A stretch of 64,000 nt of DNA, taken from Castellaniella sp. GTDB taxonomy: Bacteria; Pseudomonadota; Gammaproteobacteria; Burkholderiales; Burkholderiaceae_B. Below are positions 27,064 through 37,858 of this stretch, one piece after another. Numbering within the stretch: the first letter of the stretch is position 1; every line of letters starts with the position of its first letter. The translations under genes and the position numbers were made by a program. The notes below the pieces were generated by a model that was not told the origin of the DNA, did not search any database, and worked only from the letters and a program-made list of their open reading frames with translations. The stretch is from positions 1 to 64,000 of the forward strand of contig NZ_SCQN01000010.1 of the NCBI RefSeq assembly GCF_004321985.1. The letters are read 5' to 3'.

Positions 27064-29451
27064 TCAGAAACCCGTGCCGATCTGGAACTGGAAGACTTGC
27101 TTCTGATCGCCTTCCTTGGCGTTCAACGCATGGCCGAAGGACAACTGCAGCGGGCCGAGCGGAGATTCCCAGGACAAGCCCAAGCCTGCGGAGTACTTCC
27201 AGCCGCAGGGATCGGCCGACGGAGAACTGGCATAACCGACCGGGCACCCGAAGCTGTCCGTCGTGGAAATCTGGCCCGCATCCGCAAAGACGAACCAGCG
27301 CAGCGTACGGTCGCGTGACGCGCCGGGGAACGGCAGATAGAGTTGAGCATTGGCCACCATCCGGCGCGAACCGCCCAGATCGGTGCCCGTGGCCGTGTCC
27401 ACCGGCCCCAGGGACGCACCCCGGAAGCCGCGCACCGACCCGATGCCGCCAGCGTACAGGTTCTTGATGACCGGGAAAGGCTTGCCGGCTTCGCCGTAAG
27501 TCTTTTCCCAGTCCACCTGACCATTGAGCGCAAAGGTGAAGGCACGGCCCAGCGGCCAGAAGAACTGCTGCTGACCGCTGAGCTTGTAGTATTTCAGATC
27601 CATCGTGGACACGTCGGTGGACAGACGGGTGTAGCTGCCTTTGTGCGGCGCCAGTGCGCTGTCCCGGGTGTCCTTGGCCCAGCCGACGCTGAAGATCGCC
27701 GAATTGGTCGTGTCGCCGTAGTACTTCTGAACGTAGTCGACATAGGCCTGCGGAGCCTGGAAAGGACCCGAAAGGTTGATGTCGTTGATGGAATTGTGTT
27801 CGAACGTCACCCCGGCGAACACCCGGTCGGTCTCGGAGATCGGGACCCCGAAGTTCAGGCCAGCGCCCAGGGACTGAACCGAATACCAGCCCAGTGAACC
27901 GCTGCCGTCGACGTTGTACGGGGTCGTGCGGCGGTAATACAGCGACGTGGTCTTGCTGATGCCGTCCTGGGTCCAGTACGGGTTGGTATGCGTCAGCACT
28001 GCGGCGCGGTTCGTGGCGCTGGTGTTGACATTCAGCGACAGGGAATTGCCGCTGCCAAAGACGTTGTCCTGGCTGATCCCGGCCGAGAGCATCAGCTTAT
28101 CGGTGGAACCGTAGCCAACCCCCAGATTGACCATGCCAGTGGGCTTTTCCTTGACGTCGACATTGACGTCCACCTGGTCGGGCGTGCCAGGCACCGGCTC
28201 GGTCTTCACGTTCACGTCTGTAAAGTACCCCAGACGGTCGATCCGCTCCTTGGAGGTCTTGATGCTGGAGGCGTCATACCATGCAGCCTCCTGCTGGCGC
28301 ATTTCCCGGCGCACGACCTGATCGCGCGTGCGCGTATTGCCGCCGACGTTGATCCGGCGCACATAAACGCGGCGGCCTGGGTCCACATAGAAGGTCAGGC
28401 TGGCAACGTGATGATCACGGTCCAGCACGGGGTTGGGATTGACGTTGGCAAATGCGTAGCCCAGGGATCCCAGGTAATCAGTAATCGATTTGGCGACCGC
28501 GTTGGTCTTCTCAGCAGAGAACGTTTCGCCTTCCTTGACGGTCACGAGCGGCTTGAGCTTGTCCTCCAGACCCAGCAAATCGCCCGCCAGTTCGACCTTG
28601 CCCAGCTTGTATGGCTGGCCCTCGTGCACGGTCATGGTGATGTAGATGGACTTGCGATCCGGCGAGATCGTGACCTGGGGGGGCTCCATGGAGAATTCCA
28701 GATAGCCACGGTCCAGATAATAGGAACGGATGCGCTCCACGTCGCCTTCGAGCTTCTCGCGGGAGTACTTGTTCGTCCCGGTGTACCAGGTCATGATGCC
28801 GCCGGTCGTGAGCTCCATCTGGTCTTCCAGCTTACCCGCCGAAAAGGCCTTGTTGCCGATGAACTCGATCTTCGAAATCGTGGCGACGTCGCCTTCGAAG
28901 ATGTCGAAGCTTACCCCCACCCGGTTGCGCGGCAGCGGTGTAATGACGGGGTTGATCTGCACCCCATATTTGCCCTTGGACAGGTACTGTTGCTTGATTT
29001 CGAAGGCTGCGCGATCCAGCATGGCCTGATCGAAAACCCGGCCCTGGCCGAAACCGACCTGTGACAGCGACTTCAGGATCGTCTTGGTATCGAACTCGCG
29101 CATGCCGTTGAAGTTGACGGACGCGATGGTGGGGCGTTCCTTCACCGACACAACGAGCACGTTGCCGCGTGCATCAATCTTCACGTCGTTGAAGAACCCG
29201 GTTCCGTACAGCTTCTGAATGGCGGTGGACGCCTCTTCTTCTGTGAAGGTCTGGCCTATCTTGACGGGCAAATAGGTGAAGATCGTACCCGGATCTACGC
29301 GTTCAAGCCCCTGAACCTGAATGTCACGCACCACGAAGGGCGTAAAAGCCGCCGCCACTGTCGGCGCCAGCAGTGTTGCCAGCATCAGCGAAACGGCACG
29401 CTTGGACAAACGAAACTTCCGGGGAGACGACATCCTGGCAATCCTTTTCAA
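27064..29451 (-). CDS. bamA: Outer membrane protein assembly factor BamA
   Basis: Core of the BAM complex that folds beta-barrel proteins into the outer membrane. 795 residues with a signal peptide (cleavage near VAAAF), five POTRA domains (about 40-440) and a C-terminal 16-strand barrel ending in Phe. The conserved VRGF loop appears as GSVRGFRGASLGP. It lies between rseP and skp; the 51-base gap to rseP suggests co-transcription. Confidence 0.97.
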   Translation of the reverse strand: MKRIARMSSPRKFRLSKRAVSLMLATLLAPTVAAAFTPFVVRDIQVQGLERVDPGTIFTYLPVKIGQTFTEEEASTAIQKLYGTGFFNDVKIDARGNVLVVSVKERPTIASVNFNGMREFDTKTILKSLSQVGFGQGRVFDQAMLDRAAFEIKQQYLSKGKYGVQINPVITPLPRNRVGVSFDIFEGDVATISKIEFIGNKAFSAGKLEDQMELTTGGIMTWYTGTNKYSREKLEGDVERIRSYYLDRGYLEFSMEPPQVTISPDRKSIYITMTVHEGQPYKLGKVELAGDLLGLEDKLKPLVTVKEGETFSAEKTNAVAKSITDYLGSLGYAFANVNPNPVLDRDHHVASLTFYVDPGRRVYVRRINVGGNTRTRDQVVRREMRQQEAAWYDASSIKTSKERIDRLGYFTDVNVKTEPVPGTPDQVDVNVDVKEKPTGMVNLGVGYGSTDKLMLSAGISQDNVFGSGNSLSLNVNTSATNRAAVLTHTNPYWTQDGISKTTSLYYRRTTPYNVDGSGSLGWYSVQSLGAGLNFGVPISETDRVFAGVTFEHNSINDINLSGPFQAPQAYVDYVQKYYGDTTNSAIFSVGWAKDTRDSALAPHKGSYTRLSTDVSTMDLKYYKLSGQQQFFWPLGRAFTFALNGQVDWEKTYGEAGKPFPVIKNLYAGGIGSVRGFRGASLGPVDTATGTDLGGSRRMVANAQLYLPFPGASRDRTLRWFVFADAGQISTTDSFGCPVGYASSPSADPCGWKYSAGLGLSWESPLGPLQLSFGHALNAKEGDQKQVFQFQIGTGF

Positions 29452-29502
29452 GCCGTGCGCGGATAAGGCATCAGCGATGCGCGATTGTAAGTCACAACCT
29501 CA

Positions 29503-30843
29503 TCAACTGAAAAGCCGCTCAAAATCATTGAACAACGCCAGAACCATGAGCCCGAGCACCGCCGCCAGCCCCAGGCGCAACCCCACATCCCGGATCCGTT
29601 CCGGAACAGGGCGTCCACCGCGCAAAGCCTCGATGACATAGAACAGTAAATGACCACCGTCGAGCATGGGAATGGGCAACAGGTTCAGCACCCCGATGCT
29701 GATGCTGATGAGAGCCAGAAAATCCAGGTAGGCCACCAGACCGACTCGGGCCGTCTGCCCCGCGTATTCTGCGATGGTCACCGGCCCGCTGATGGCCCGC
29801 CAGGAAGCTTCGCCGACCAGCATGCGCCCCAACATGCGCAGCGTGAACAGGCTCATGTCCGCCGTCCGGCGGACCCCGGTGACCAGACTGTCCACCGGCC
29901 CCTGCCGCACGAGCACCTGGGGTTGCCGCCCCTGCACCAGTGTCCCGATCCGCCCAATCCGGTGGCCCCCCGAATCAGTCTCCGACCGAGGGGTCACAGT
30001 CAATGACACTAAGTCGCTGTTGCGTAAAACCGTCAAGGGCAGCGGTTGTCCGGCATGAGCCTGGGTCACGTCCACGAACCGTTGAACCGACGGATTTTGA
30101 ATCGTTCCGACCGCGCGAACCTCATCCCCCGGCTGCAACCCTGCTCTCTCGGCCGGTCCCCCCGGTGTCAAAGTCCCAATCACCGGAACCGGCGATGCAA
30201 GCACCAGGCCGACGGCCACCAGCGGGTCCGTCCGGCCACTCGCAGACGCCTTCTGGGCGGGTACCTGCAGCGTGACCGTTCGGCGACTGCCATCCGGGGT
30301 CCGGATTCCCATCAGGATCGCACCACCCACGGTCACAGGCTCCATCAGCTGCCAGCGGGCCTGCGTCCAGGACGCAACAGGCTGACCATCCACCGATGTC
30401 AGAATCGTGCCGGCGGGCAGACCAGCCATGGCAGCTGGTGTATTCGCGGCGGGAGCGGCGAGTACCGCCGCCGGTTGGAGCGTGCCCCACATCCCCAGAA
30501 ACGCGTAGACAAGCGCCGCCAGCAGGAGGTTGGCCAGTGGCCCGGCCAGCACGATCGCTACCCGCCGCGTGAGCGGTTGATGATTGAAGGCCAGCCGGCG
30601 TGTGGCCGCATCCGCGCCGGCTGGCGCGTCATCGAGCATCTTGACATAGCCGCCCAACGGGATGGCCGACAGCGCCCATTCGGTGCCGTGCCGGTCCACC
30701 CGCCGCAACAGGACCGGGCCGAAGCCGACGGAGAATCGCACGATGGGTACACCGCACAGGCGGGCAACGGAATAATGCCCCCATTCGTGAAAGGTCACGA
30801 GGAGGCCCAAGGCAAAGGCGAACGCAACCAGGGTCAGCAGCAT
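29503..30843 (-). CDS. rseP: RIP metalloprotease RseP
   Basis: Inner-membrane site-2 zinc protease that cleaves anti-sigma factor RseA and cleared signal peptides. 446 residues. The zinc motif HEWGH is at residues 19-23 in the first helix, and the third ligand is Asp395 in PMLDGGHLLF. Two PDZ domains lie between (about 105-290). Gene order dxr-rseP-bamA-skp is conserved. Confidence 0.96.
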   Translation of the reverse strand: MLLTLVAFAFALGLLVTFHEWGHYSVARLCGVPIVRFSVGFGPVLLRRVDRHGTEWALSAIPLGGYVKMLDDAPAGADAATRRLAFNHQPLTRRVAIVLAGPLANLLLAALVYAFLGMWGTLQPAAVLAAPAANTPAAMAGLPAGTILTSVDGQPVASWTQARWQLMEPVTVGGAILMGIRTPDGSRRTVTLQVPAQKASASGRTDPLVAVGLVLASPVPVIGTLTPGGPAERAGLQPGDEVRAVGTIQNPSVQRFVDVTQAHAGQPLPLTVLRNSDLVSLTVTPRSETDSGGHRIGRIGTLVQGRQPQVLVRQGPVDSLVTGVRRTADMSLFTLRMLGRMLVGEASWRAISGPVTIAEYAGQTARVGLVAYLDFLALISISIGVLNLLPIPMLDGGHLLFYVIEALRGGRPVPERIRDVGLRLGLAAVLGLMVLALFNDFERLFS

Positions 30844-30869
30844 GGGTGAATCACGTCAGCAGTCAGAGG

Positions 30870-32084
30870 TCAGAAGGCGGTCTGGCAGAAATCCGCAGCG
30901 ATACGGCGTGCCCTGGCATCGATCGCCAGAACGTCATCCAGCGATCCTGGTAGCGACGATTTCCACTTGAGGGAGTCATTCAGGCATCTCTCGATGATAC
31001 GGGCAATCTGTGTATAGCGCAGCCGCCCCTTGAGGAAACCATCGACCGCGACTTCGTTGGCCGCATTCAGGGTGATACAGGCGGCCTGACCTTGGCCAAG
31101 GGCGTCCAGCGATAGCCGCAGACAGGGAAACCGCACCAGGTCCGGTGCCTCGAAATCCAGGTGCCCCAGCCGGGTGAGCTCCAGCAGCCCCACTCCACTG
31201 GCAATGCGGTCCGGGAAACCCAGCCCGTAAGCGATGGGTGTGCGCATGTCGGGTTGCCCCAACTGGGCCAGCACCGATCCGTCGTCGTACTCGACCATGG
31301 AATGCACCACGCTTTGCGGATGAACGACCACCTGGATCCGATCTGTGGGCATGGAAAACAGCCAGTGAGCCTCGATGACTTCAAGGCCTTTGTTGAGCAT
31401 GGTGGCCGAATCCACGGAAATCTTGCGGCCCATGCGCCAGTTAGGATGAGCGCACGCCTGATCCGGTGTCACGGAATCGAGTTGTTCCAATGCAGTGCGG
31501 CGAAACGGTCCACCTGAAGCCGTCAGCAGCAGGCGCCTGACGCCCGGCGCGGGATGATCCGGGGCAAATGCCCGATCCGGTGTCTGGGGCAGACACTGGA
31601 AGATCGCGTTGTGTTCGCTGTCGATTGGCAAAAGCTGTGCGCCATGCTCCCGCACGGCCCGCATGAAGAGCCCGCCTGCTGCGACCAGCGCTTCTTTGTT
31701 GGCCAGCAACACCCGCTTGCCGGCGCGCGCAGCCGCCAGCGCGCCCGGCAAACCAGCCGCACCGACAATCGCCGCCATCACGGCAGTGACCTCGGGGTCT
31801 GCTGCCGTATCCGCCAGCGCCTGAGCGCCCTGGCGAATCTCCGGCAAGGGACGCCCGACCGGCCAGGCCGCCACGAACCGCGCTCGCGCTGCATCATCCG
31901 GAACAATCACAACGCGGGCGGCATGGCGTGCCGCCTGAGCCGCCAGGGCCTCAATACGCGTGTAGGCACTGAGCGCGTGCACGACGAAGCGCCCGGGATG
32001 ACGCGCCACGACGTCCAGGGTGCTTACGCCGATGGAACCCGTCGAGCCGAGAATGCAGAGATGATGCAGGACAGACATGGACAC
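30870..32084 (-). CDS. dxr: 1-deoxy-D-xylulose 5-phosphate reductoisomerase
   Basis: First committed enzyme of the MEP isoprenoid route; NADPH and a divalent metal. 404 residues. GSTGSIG near the N-terminus binds [16 protein letters not shown] and [10 protein letters not shown] are the conserved active-site segments. Isoprenoids made here feed uppS, which lies upstream. It starts three bases after cdsA and so is translationally linked to it. Confidence 0.97.
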   Translation of the reverse strand: MSMSVLHHLCILGSTGSIGVSTLDVVARHPGRFVVHALSAYTRIEALAAQAARHAARVVIVPDDAARARFVAAWPVGRPLPEIRQGAQALADTAADPEVTAVMAAIVGAAGLPGALAAARAGKRVLLANKEALVAAGGLFMRAVREHGAQLLPIDSEHNAIFQCLPQTPDRAFAPDHPAPGVRRLLLTASGGPFRRTALEQLDSVTPDQACAHPNWRMGRKISVDSATMLNKGLEVIEAHWLFSMPTDRIQVVVHPQSVVHSMVEYDDGSVLAQLGQPDMRTPIAYGLGFPDRIASGVGLLELTRLGHLDFEAPDLVRFPCLRLSLDALGQGQAACITLNAANEVAVDGFLKGRLRYTQIARIIERCLNDSLKWKSSLPGSLDDVLAIDARARRIAADFCQTAF

Positions 32085-32087
32085 TGG

Positions 32088-32924
32088 TCAAAGAAGCAAA
32101 AGAAGAATGGCAGCCGGCGCAACCGGCAGCACGGCATCGATTCGATCGTACACCCCGCCATGACCCGGTAACAGCCGACTGGAGTCCTTGACACCCGCAC
32201 GGCGCTTGAGCAGCGACTCGAACAAGTCACCCACGATGGACCATGCTGCCAGCAGGATGCCGGCCACGATCAGCGCTGGCCAGCCCAACCGGCCCAGTAA
32301 CAGCGCGCCAAAGCTCCCCGGCCACCACACGGCTGTGGCCGCCAGCCACAATACGGCCGCCACGATCCCACCCACGGCGCCCTCTCGGCTCTTGCCTGGG
32401 CTGACGCGAGGGGCGAGCTTGTGCCGCCCCAGGCTTCGGCCGACAAAATAGGCCGCAATATCGGCGCACCAGACCAGCGCCCAAAGGCTGATCAGTGCCG
32501 CCGCGCCGTGCACCACGAAAAGCCATGCCAGTGCATACCAGGTGGCCGCAAGCAGCCATAGCCCCAGCATTGCCAGCGGCACCGCCCGCCAATATCCCGG
32601 CAATTCAGCGCGCATGACCGCGCGAGGTGCCGCCAGCAGCCAGAAGAGGACTGCCAACGACAGAACGACTGCACGCGACCCGGGTTCCAGCCAACCGGAA
32701 CCCAGGAGCAATCCGGCTGAGGCCGCCAGCAGCAGGATGGCAAACGCGCCAGCGAGCCAGCCCGCACGGCGGGCCCCCACTGGAACCAGCCGCAGCCACT
32801 CCCACCAAGCGCAAGCGCACATGACGGTCAGCAGAATGAGCATGGGCCAGGAACTGTCCGCCGATACCGCTGCGGCAACGATCAGCAACAGCACCAATGC
32901 CGTGAGAATGCGCGTACGCAGCAT
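32088..32924 (-). CDS. cdsA: Phosphatidate cytidylyltransferase
   Basis: Membrane enzyme that makes CDP-diacylglycerol for all phospholipids. 278 residues with about eight hydrophobic helices. The C-terminal CDS signature, IVGDLFESLLKRRAGVKDSS with LPGHGGVYDRIDA after it, is intact. The start at 32924 is chosen by homology; the frame extends upstream into uppS. 31 bases separate it from uppS. Confidence 0.95.
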   Translation of the reverse strand: MLRTRILTALVLLLIVAAAVSADSSWPMLILLTVMCACAWWEWLRLVPVGARRAGWLAGAFAILLLAASAGLLLGSGWLEPGSRAVVLSLAVLFWLLAAPRAVMRAELPGYWRAVPLAMLGLWLLAATWYALAWLFVVHGAAALISLWALVWCADIAAYFVGRSLGRHKLAPRVSPGKSREGAVGGIVAAVLWLAATAVWWPGSFGALLLGRLGWPALIVAGILLAAWSIVGDLFESLLKRRAGVKDSSRLLPGHGGVYDRIDAVLPVAPAAILLLLL

Positions 32925-32955
32925 GGAGATCCCCGTCAGGTTCCGGTTCCAGGCC

Positions 32956-33717
32956 TCAGGTGGGCGAGGCCAACTGTGCGCTGGTGCGGCCAAATCGCCG
33001 TTCGCGGCCACGATACCATGCGAAGGCCTGATCCACGTCGTCCGCTCTGAAATCGGGCCAATAACGATCGGTGAAATACAGCTCGGTGTAGGCAAGCTGC
33101 CAGATGAGGAAATTGGAGATGCGCTGCTCACCGCCAGTCCGGATGAACAAGTCCGGCTCCGGAGCGTAGGACATGGCGAGCCAGGGATCCAGAGCGTTTT
33201 CGTCGATCTGCTCGGGCTGAGCTGCGAGTTCCGGGTGTGCGGTCAGCAAGGCGCGCATGGCCTGCAGGACGTCCCACCGGCCACCATAATTCGCGGCGAT
33301 GGTCAGTGTCAGCGCGGACTGGCCGGCGGTGCGCTCCTCGGCTGACTTGATCAGCCCGCGCAACTTGTCATCGAAAGCGCCCAGGTCGCCCACGACCCTG
33401 AGGCGCACTCCTTGGGCCACCAAGCGATCCACTTCCCTTTCGAGGGTACGTACGAACAGCCGCATGAGCAAGGAAACCTCCTGAGCCGGGCGGCGCCAGT
33501 TCTCGGAGCTGAAAGCAAAGAGTGTGAGGTATTCGACACCCCGCCGGCCGCAGGCCTCTACCACACGCCGGACGGCATGCACTCCCCGGATATGCCCGGC
33601 CGTGCGCGGCAAATGCCTCTGCGTCGCCCAGCGCCCGTTGCCATCCATGATGATGGCCACATGGCGCGGTGTCTGGCTGGTTGCCGGAATCGTGCGAGTT
33701 GAACTGCTCGGGCTCAT
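32956..33717 (-). CDS. uppS: Undecaprenyl diphosphate synthase
   Basis: Cis-prenyltransferase that makes the C55 carrier lipid for peptidoglycan and O-antigen. 253 residues. Catalytic Asp25 is in [22 protein letters not shown] is the second signature, and [13 protein letters not shown] the third. It follows frr by 23 bases. Confidence 0.97.
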   Translation of the reverse strand: MSPSSSTRTIPATSQTPRHVAIIMDGNGRWATQRHLPRTAGHIRGVHAVRRVVEACGRRGVEYLTLFAFSSENWRRPAQEVSLLMRLFVRTLEREVDRLVAQGVRLRVVGDLGAFDDKLRGLIKSAEERTAGQSALTLTIAANYGGRWDVLQAMRALLTAHPELAAQPEQIDENALDPWLAMSYAPEPDLFIRTGGEQRISNFLIWQLAYTELYFTDRYWPDFRADDVDQAFAWYRGRERRFGRTSAQLASPT

Positions 33718-33740
33718 GCCGCCTGTGCCGATCCGGACCG

Positions 33741-34301
33741 TCAGACCGTCATGATCTCGGCCTCTTTCTGGGCGACAAGCTTGTCGATGTCGGCCACAAA
33801 GCGGTCCGTGAGTTTCTGGACTTCGTCCTGGCCCCGACGCTCTTCGTCCTCGGAGATTTCTTTTTCCTTCAGCAGCTTCTTGAGGGTTTCATTGGCCTCG
33901 CGGCGCAGATTGCGCACGGCGACCTTGGTGTCTTCGCCTTCTCCGCGCGCGACCTTGGTGAGGTCACGGCGGCGCTCCTCGGTCAGGGACGGCATGGGTA
34001 CCCGGATGTTGTCGCCCATCGCAATAGGGTTCAGCCCCAGATCAGACTCACGGATCGCCTTGTCGACCGGGCCCGCCATGGTCTTCTCCCAGACTTGGAC
34101 GCTGAGCGTCCGCGCGTCGATGACGGTGACGTTGGCAACCTGGCTCACCGGAACCAGCGAGCCATAGTACTCGACCAACACATGGTCCAGGATCCCGGCG
34201 TGGGCACGACCGGTACGGATCTTGCCCAGGCTGGCCTTCAGCGATTCGATGGACTTGCCCATGCGCTCGTCAGCCGAGCGGCGAATGTCGGAGAGACTCA
34301 T
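33741..34301 (-). CDS. frr: Ribosome recycling factor
   Basis: Splits post-termination ribosomes together with EF-G. 186 residues, the standard length. Recognised by the N-terminal KSLESLK-like region ([16 protein letters not shown]) and the helical end [17 protein letters not shown]. Eight bases after pyrH in the conserved rpsB-tsf-pyrH-frr order. Confidence 0.97.
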   Translation of the reverse strand: MSLSDIRRSADERMGKSIESLKASLGKIRTGRAHAGILDHVLVEYYGSLVPVSQVANVTVIDARTLSVQVWEKTMAGPVDKAIRESDLGLNPIAMGDNIRVPMPSLTEERRRDLTKVARGEGEDTKVAVRNLRREANETLKKLLKEKEISEDEERRGQDEVQKLTDRFVADIDKLVAQKEAEIMTV

Positions 34302-34309
34302 ACAGGCTC

Positions 34310-35122
<813 letters not shown>

Positions 35123-35132
35123 TCACCGCGGC

Positions 35133-36008
35133 TCAGGAACCGCTGGCAGCAGCCGCCACTTCGGCGGCGAAGTCTTCGGATTTCTTCTCGATGCCCTCGC
35201 CCACGACATACAGGACGTAACGGTTCACACGAGCGCCATGCGCCTTGAGCATCTGTTCAACGGACTGCTTATCGTTCTTGATGAAGGGCTGGGACAGCAG
35301 CGTGACTTCCTTCAGGAATTTCTGCACCGAACCCTCGATCATCCGGGTCACGATGTCTGCCGGCTTGCCGGATTCGGCCGCCTTCTGCTCGGCCACGGAA
35401 CGCTCCGTGGCGATCAGCGCCGGATCCACTCCGCCGACATCCAACGCCTTGGGCCTGGAAGCCGCAATATGCATGGCCAAGTCCTTGCCGACTTCCGCGT
35501 TGCCGGCGAAATCCACCAGCGCACCAATGCGCCCGCCGTGCACATAGCTGTTCAAGCCGTCAACCGTCTCAAAGCGCTGGAAACGGCGCACAGTGATGTT
35601 CTCGCCGATCTTGCCCACCAGTGCGGTCCGGGTGGACTCAACCGTGCCCTCGCCCATGGACAAGGCGTTCAAGGCAGCGACATCAGCCGGGTCACGCTCC
35701 GTCACCAAACGGGCCAGCGCGTTGACGAAGCCGATGAAGTCCTGGTTCTTGGCCACGAAGTCGGTTTCACAGTTGACCTCGACCAGGGCCCCGGACTTCC
35801 CGCCGTCGGCAATGTACACCCCGACCAGACCTTCGGCCGTGACGCGGCTGGCTGCCTTGGAGGCCTTGCTGCCGAGCTTGACGCGCAGCAGTTCCTCGGC
35901 GTGAGCCATGTCGCCGCCAGCTTCAGTGAGTGCCTTTTTGCATTCCATCATGGGCGCGTCAGTCTTTTCGCGCAGTTCCTTCACCATGGAAGCGGTAATT
36001 TGAGCCAT
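35133..36008 (-). CDS. tsf: Elongation factor Ts
   Basis: Nucleotide exchange factor for EF-Tu. 291 residues. The N-terminal UBA-like domain contains [17 protein letters not shown] (the TDxPMxxCKKAL motif), and [11 protein letters not shown] is the EF-Tu contact region. Downstream of rpsB with a 99-base gap that contains a hairpin. Confidence 0.97.
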   Translation of the reverse strand: MAQITASMVKELREKTDAPMMECKKALTEAGGDMAHAEELLRVKLGSKASKAASRVTAEGLVGVYIADGGKSGALVEVNCETDFVAKNQDFIGFVNALARLVTERDPADVAALNALSMGEGTVESTRTALVGKIGENITVRRFQRFETVDGLNSYVHGGRIGALVDFAGNAEVGKDLAMHIAASRPKALDVGGVDPALIATERSVAEQKAAESGKPADIVTRMIEGSVQKFLKEVTLLSQPFIKNDKQSVEQMLKAHGARVNRYVLYVVGEGIEKKSEDFAAEVAAAASGS

Positions 36009-36035
36009 CAGATTCTCCTGTTCAATCAATGCGCA

Positions 36036-36053
36036 CACCGGCAAAAGCCGGTG
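36036..36053 (-). terminator. rpsB-tsf intergenic hairpin
   Basis: CACCGGC (36036-36042) and GCCGGTG (36047-36053) are perfect inverted repeats around an AAAA loop (TTTT in the transcript). No U run follows on the transcribed strand, so it is better read as an attenuator, pause or processing element that lowers tsf relative to rpsB, as known between these genes in other bacteria. Confidence 0.45.
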
Positions 36054-36107
36054 CACGGCAGGCGCCGACATCGCGGACGCCTGGGTCTGGCAAAGCCGGG
36101 AGCGGAT

Positions 36108-36860
36108 TTATTCCTGTTCCTGGTCCTGCTCGACTTCGATGAATTCCTCGTTCTCGGCGAGTTCTTCGGTCAGACCATTGAGGGCCTGCTCGCGGCCGGC
36201 CAGGACGGCATCGGCCATCCCGCGGGCATACAGGGCAATCGCCTTGGACGAATCATCGTTGCCGGGGATCACGTAGTCGATGCCTTCGGGCGAATGGTTG
36301 GTGTCCACGACCCCGACCACCGGAATGCCCAGCGTACGCGCTTCGGCCACCGCGATCTTGTGATAGCCCACGTCGATCACGAAGAGCGCATCGGGCAACG
36401 TGGTCATTTCCTTGATGCCGCCGATGGACTTGTTGAGCTTGGCCATTTCGCGATCGAACATCAGCGCTTCCTTCTTGGTCATATGCTCGGTGACACCTTC
36501 GGCCTGCTGGGCTTCCATGTCCTTCAGACGCTTGATCGAGGTCTTGACCGTCTTGAAATTGGTCATCATCCCGCCCAGCCAGCGGCTATCCACATACGGC
36601 ATTCCGCAGCGTTGGGCTTCGGCGGCGATCAGTTCACGGGCGGACCGCTTCGTGCCGACGAAAAGCACGGTCCCGCGGCGGGCGGCAACCTGGCGCACAT
36701 ACTGGCTGGCCTCCAGGTATTTCTCAACCGTGCGCTCCAGATTGATGATGTGGATCTTGTTACGCTGACCAAAGATGTACTCGGCCATCTTCGGGTTCCA
36801 GTAGCGGGTCTGGTGACCGAAATGGACACCGGCCTCTAGCATTTCGCGCATGAGTGACAT
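36108..36860 (-). CDS. rpsB: 30S ribosomal protein S2
   Basis: 250 residues, the standard length. Starts [20 protein letters not shown] after MSL, and [13 protein letters not shown] and [14 protein letters not shown] are diagnostic. The C-terminus is acidic (many Glu and Gln), common in this group. The start at 36860 is chosen by homology. Divergent from map across 179 bases with a recognisable promoter. Confidence 0.98.
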   Translation of the reverse strand: MSLMREMLEAGVHFGHQTRYWNPKMAEYIFGQRNKIHIINLERTVEKYLEASQYVRQVAARRGTVLFVGTKRSARELIAAEAQRCGMPYVDSRWLGGMMTNFKTVKTSIKRLKDMEAQQAEGVTEHMTKKEALMFDREMAKLNKSIGGIKEMTTLPDALFVIDVGYHKIAVAEARTLGIPVVGVVDTNHSPEGIDYVIPGNDDSSKAIALYARGMADAVLAGREQALNGLTEELAENEEFIEVEQDQEQE

Positions 36861-36962
36861 ATGAAGTTCTCCTAGGGTTTGGTCTTGTACAGGGCCAGTA
36901 TCCGGGGCTAACATGAGCAAAAAGCCCAAGGCCAGGACACCCTTTTAGCGGCCAAGCACGCG

Positions 36963-36986
36963 ATTTTCAAAACAATTTTCAAAACA
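36963..36986. repeat. Perfect 12-bp tandem repeat in the rpsB/map divergent region
   Basis: ATTTTCAAAACA occurs twice head to tail (36963-36974 and 36975-36986). It lies in the transcribed leader of rpsB just downstream of its predicted promoter, and upstream of the map -10 box. It may be a slippage duplication. Confidence 0.7.
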
Positions 36987-36996
36987 AAAGTAAGCC

Positions 36997-37002
36997 TATA
37001 AT
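36997..37002 (+). promoter_or_regulatory. Putative map -10 box (TATAAT)
   Basis: A perfect TATAAT lies 37 bases upstream of the map start. No good -35 hexamer is found at the expected distance, so the call rests on the -10 alone. It overlaps the -10 of the opposing rpsB promoter. Confidence 0.4.
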
Positions 37003-37030
37003 TCTACTATTCTTTCTGTAGATACATCAA
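37001..37030 (-). promoter_or_regulatory. Putative sigma-70 promoter for rpsB
   Basis: On the minus strand TTGATG (37030-37025) and TAGAAT (37006-37001) are separated by 18 bases. Transcription would start near 36994 and give an untranslated leader of about 134 bases before rpsB, room for S2 autoregulation, although I did not resolve such a structure. Confidence 0.5.
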
Positions 37031-37039
37031 GCCTCACCC

Positions 37040-37858
37040 ATGAGCCAAATCGTCACCAACCCTCAGGATCTCGACCGAATGCGTGCTGCCTGCAAAGACG
37101 CGGCCAGCATCCTGGACTACCTCACGCCCTTCGTACAACCCGGCGTTACTACCGGCGAACTCGATCGCCTCTGCATGGAATACCTGACCGACGAGCTGCA
37201 CGTCAAATCGGCAACGGTCGGCTATGCGCCGCCGGGCTACCCGCCCTACCCCGCATCCATCTGCACGTCGGTGAACCATGTGATCTGCCACGGGATTCCG
37301 GGTGACAAGGTCCTGAAGAACGGCGACATCCTGAACATGGACATCACCATCATCAAGGACGGATGGTTTGGCGACACCAGCCGCATGTACTGCGTGGGCG
37401 AGCCCTCGATCCTGGCACGCCGCCTGATTGACACGACCTATGAATGCATGTGGCTGGGCATCGAGCAGGTCCGCCCGGGGGCCACGCTGGGCGATGTGGG
37501 GCACGCAATTCAGAAGCACGCCGAAAGCGCGGGCTTTTCCGTCGTTCGCGAATACTGCGGACACGGCGTGGGACGCAAATTCCACGATGACCCTCAGGTC
37601 CTGCATTACGGCCGTCCCGGGACCGGGGTTCGCCTGGAACCAGGCATGCTCTTCACCATCGAACCAATGATCAATGCCGGGCGCCGTGAAATCCGCACAC
37701 TGGCTGACCAATGGACCGTTGTGACCCGGGACCACAGCCTGTCGGCCCAATGGGAACACAGTATGGTGGTCACCGAGACGGGGTGTGAAGTCCTGACGGT
37801 CTCGCCAGGCATGCCGGCTCCCCCGGAATTCGCGACGGCGGCCCTTGCCTCTGTATGA
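37040..37858 (+). CDS. map: Methionine aminopeptidase
   Basis: Type I enzyme that removes the initiator Met. 272 residues. The dimetal ligands are Asp101, Asp112, His175, Glu208 and Glu239, with His84 in the active site. It is divergent from rpsB, the classic arrangement, and overlaps glnD by four bases. Confidence 0.97.
   Translation: MSQIVTNPQDLDRMRAACKDAASILDYLTPFVQPGVTTGELDRLCMEYLTDELHVKSATVGYAPPGYPPYPASICTSVNHVICHGIPGDKVLKNGDILNMDITIIKDGWFGDTSRMYCVGEPSILARRLIDTTYECMWLGIEQVRPGATLGDVGHAIQKHAESAGFSVVREYCGHGVGRKFHDDPQVLHYGRPGTGVRLEPGMLFTIEPMINAGRREIRTLADQWTVVTRDHSLSAQWEHSMVVTETGCEVLTVSPGMPAPPEFATAALASV

Noticed and set aside
27988-29064. A 358-codon plus-strand frame inside bamA
   Set aside because: It is the antisense shadow of bamA, with no recognisable family and no ribosome site.
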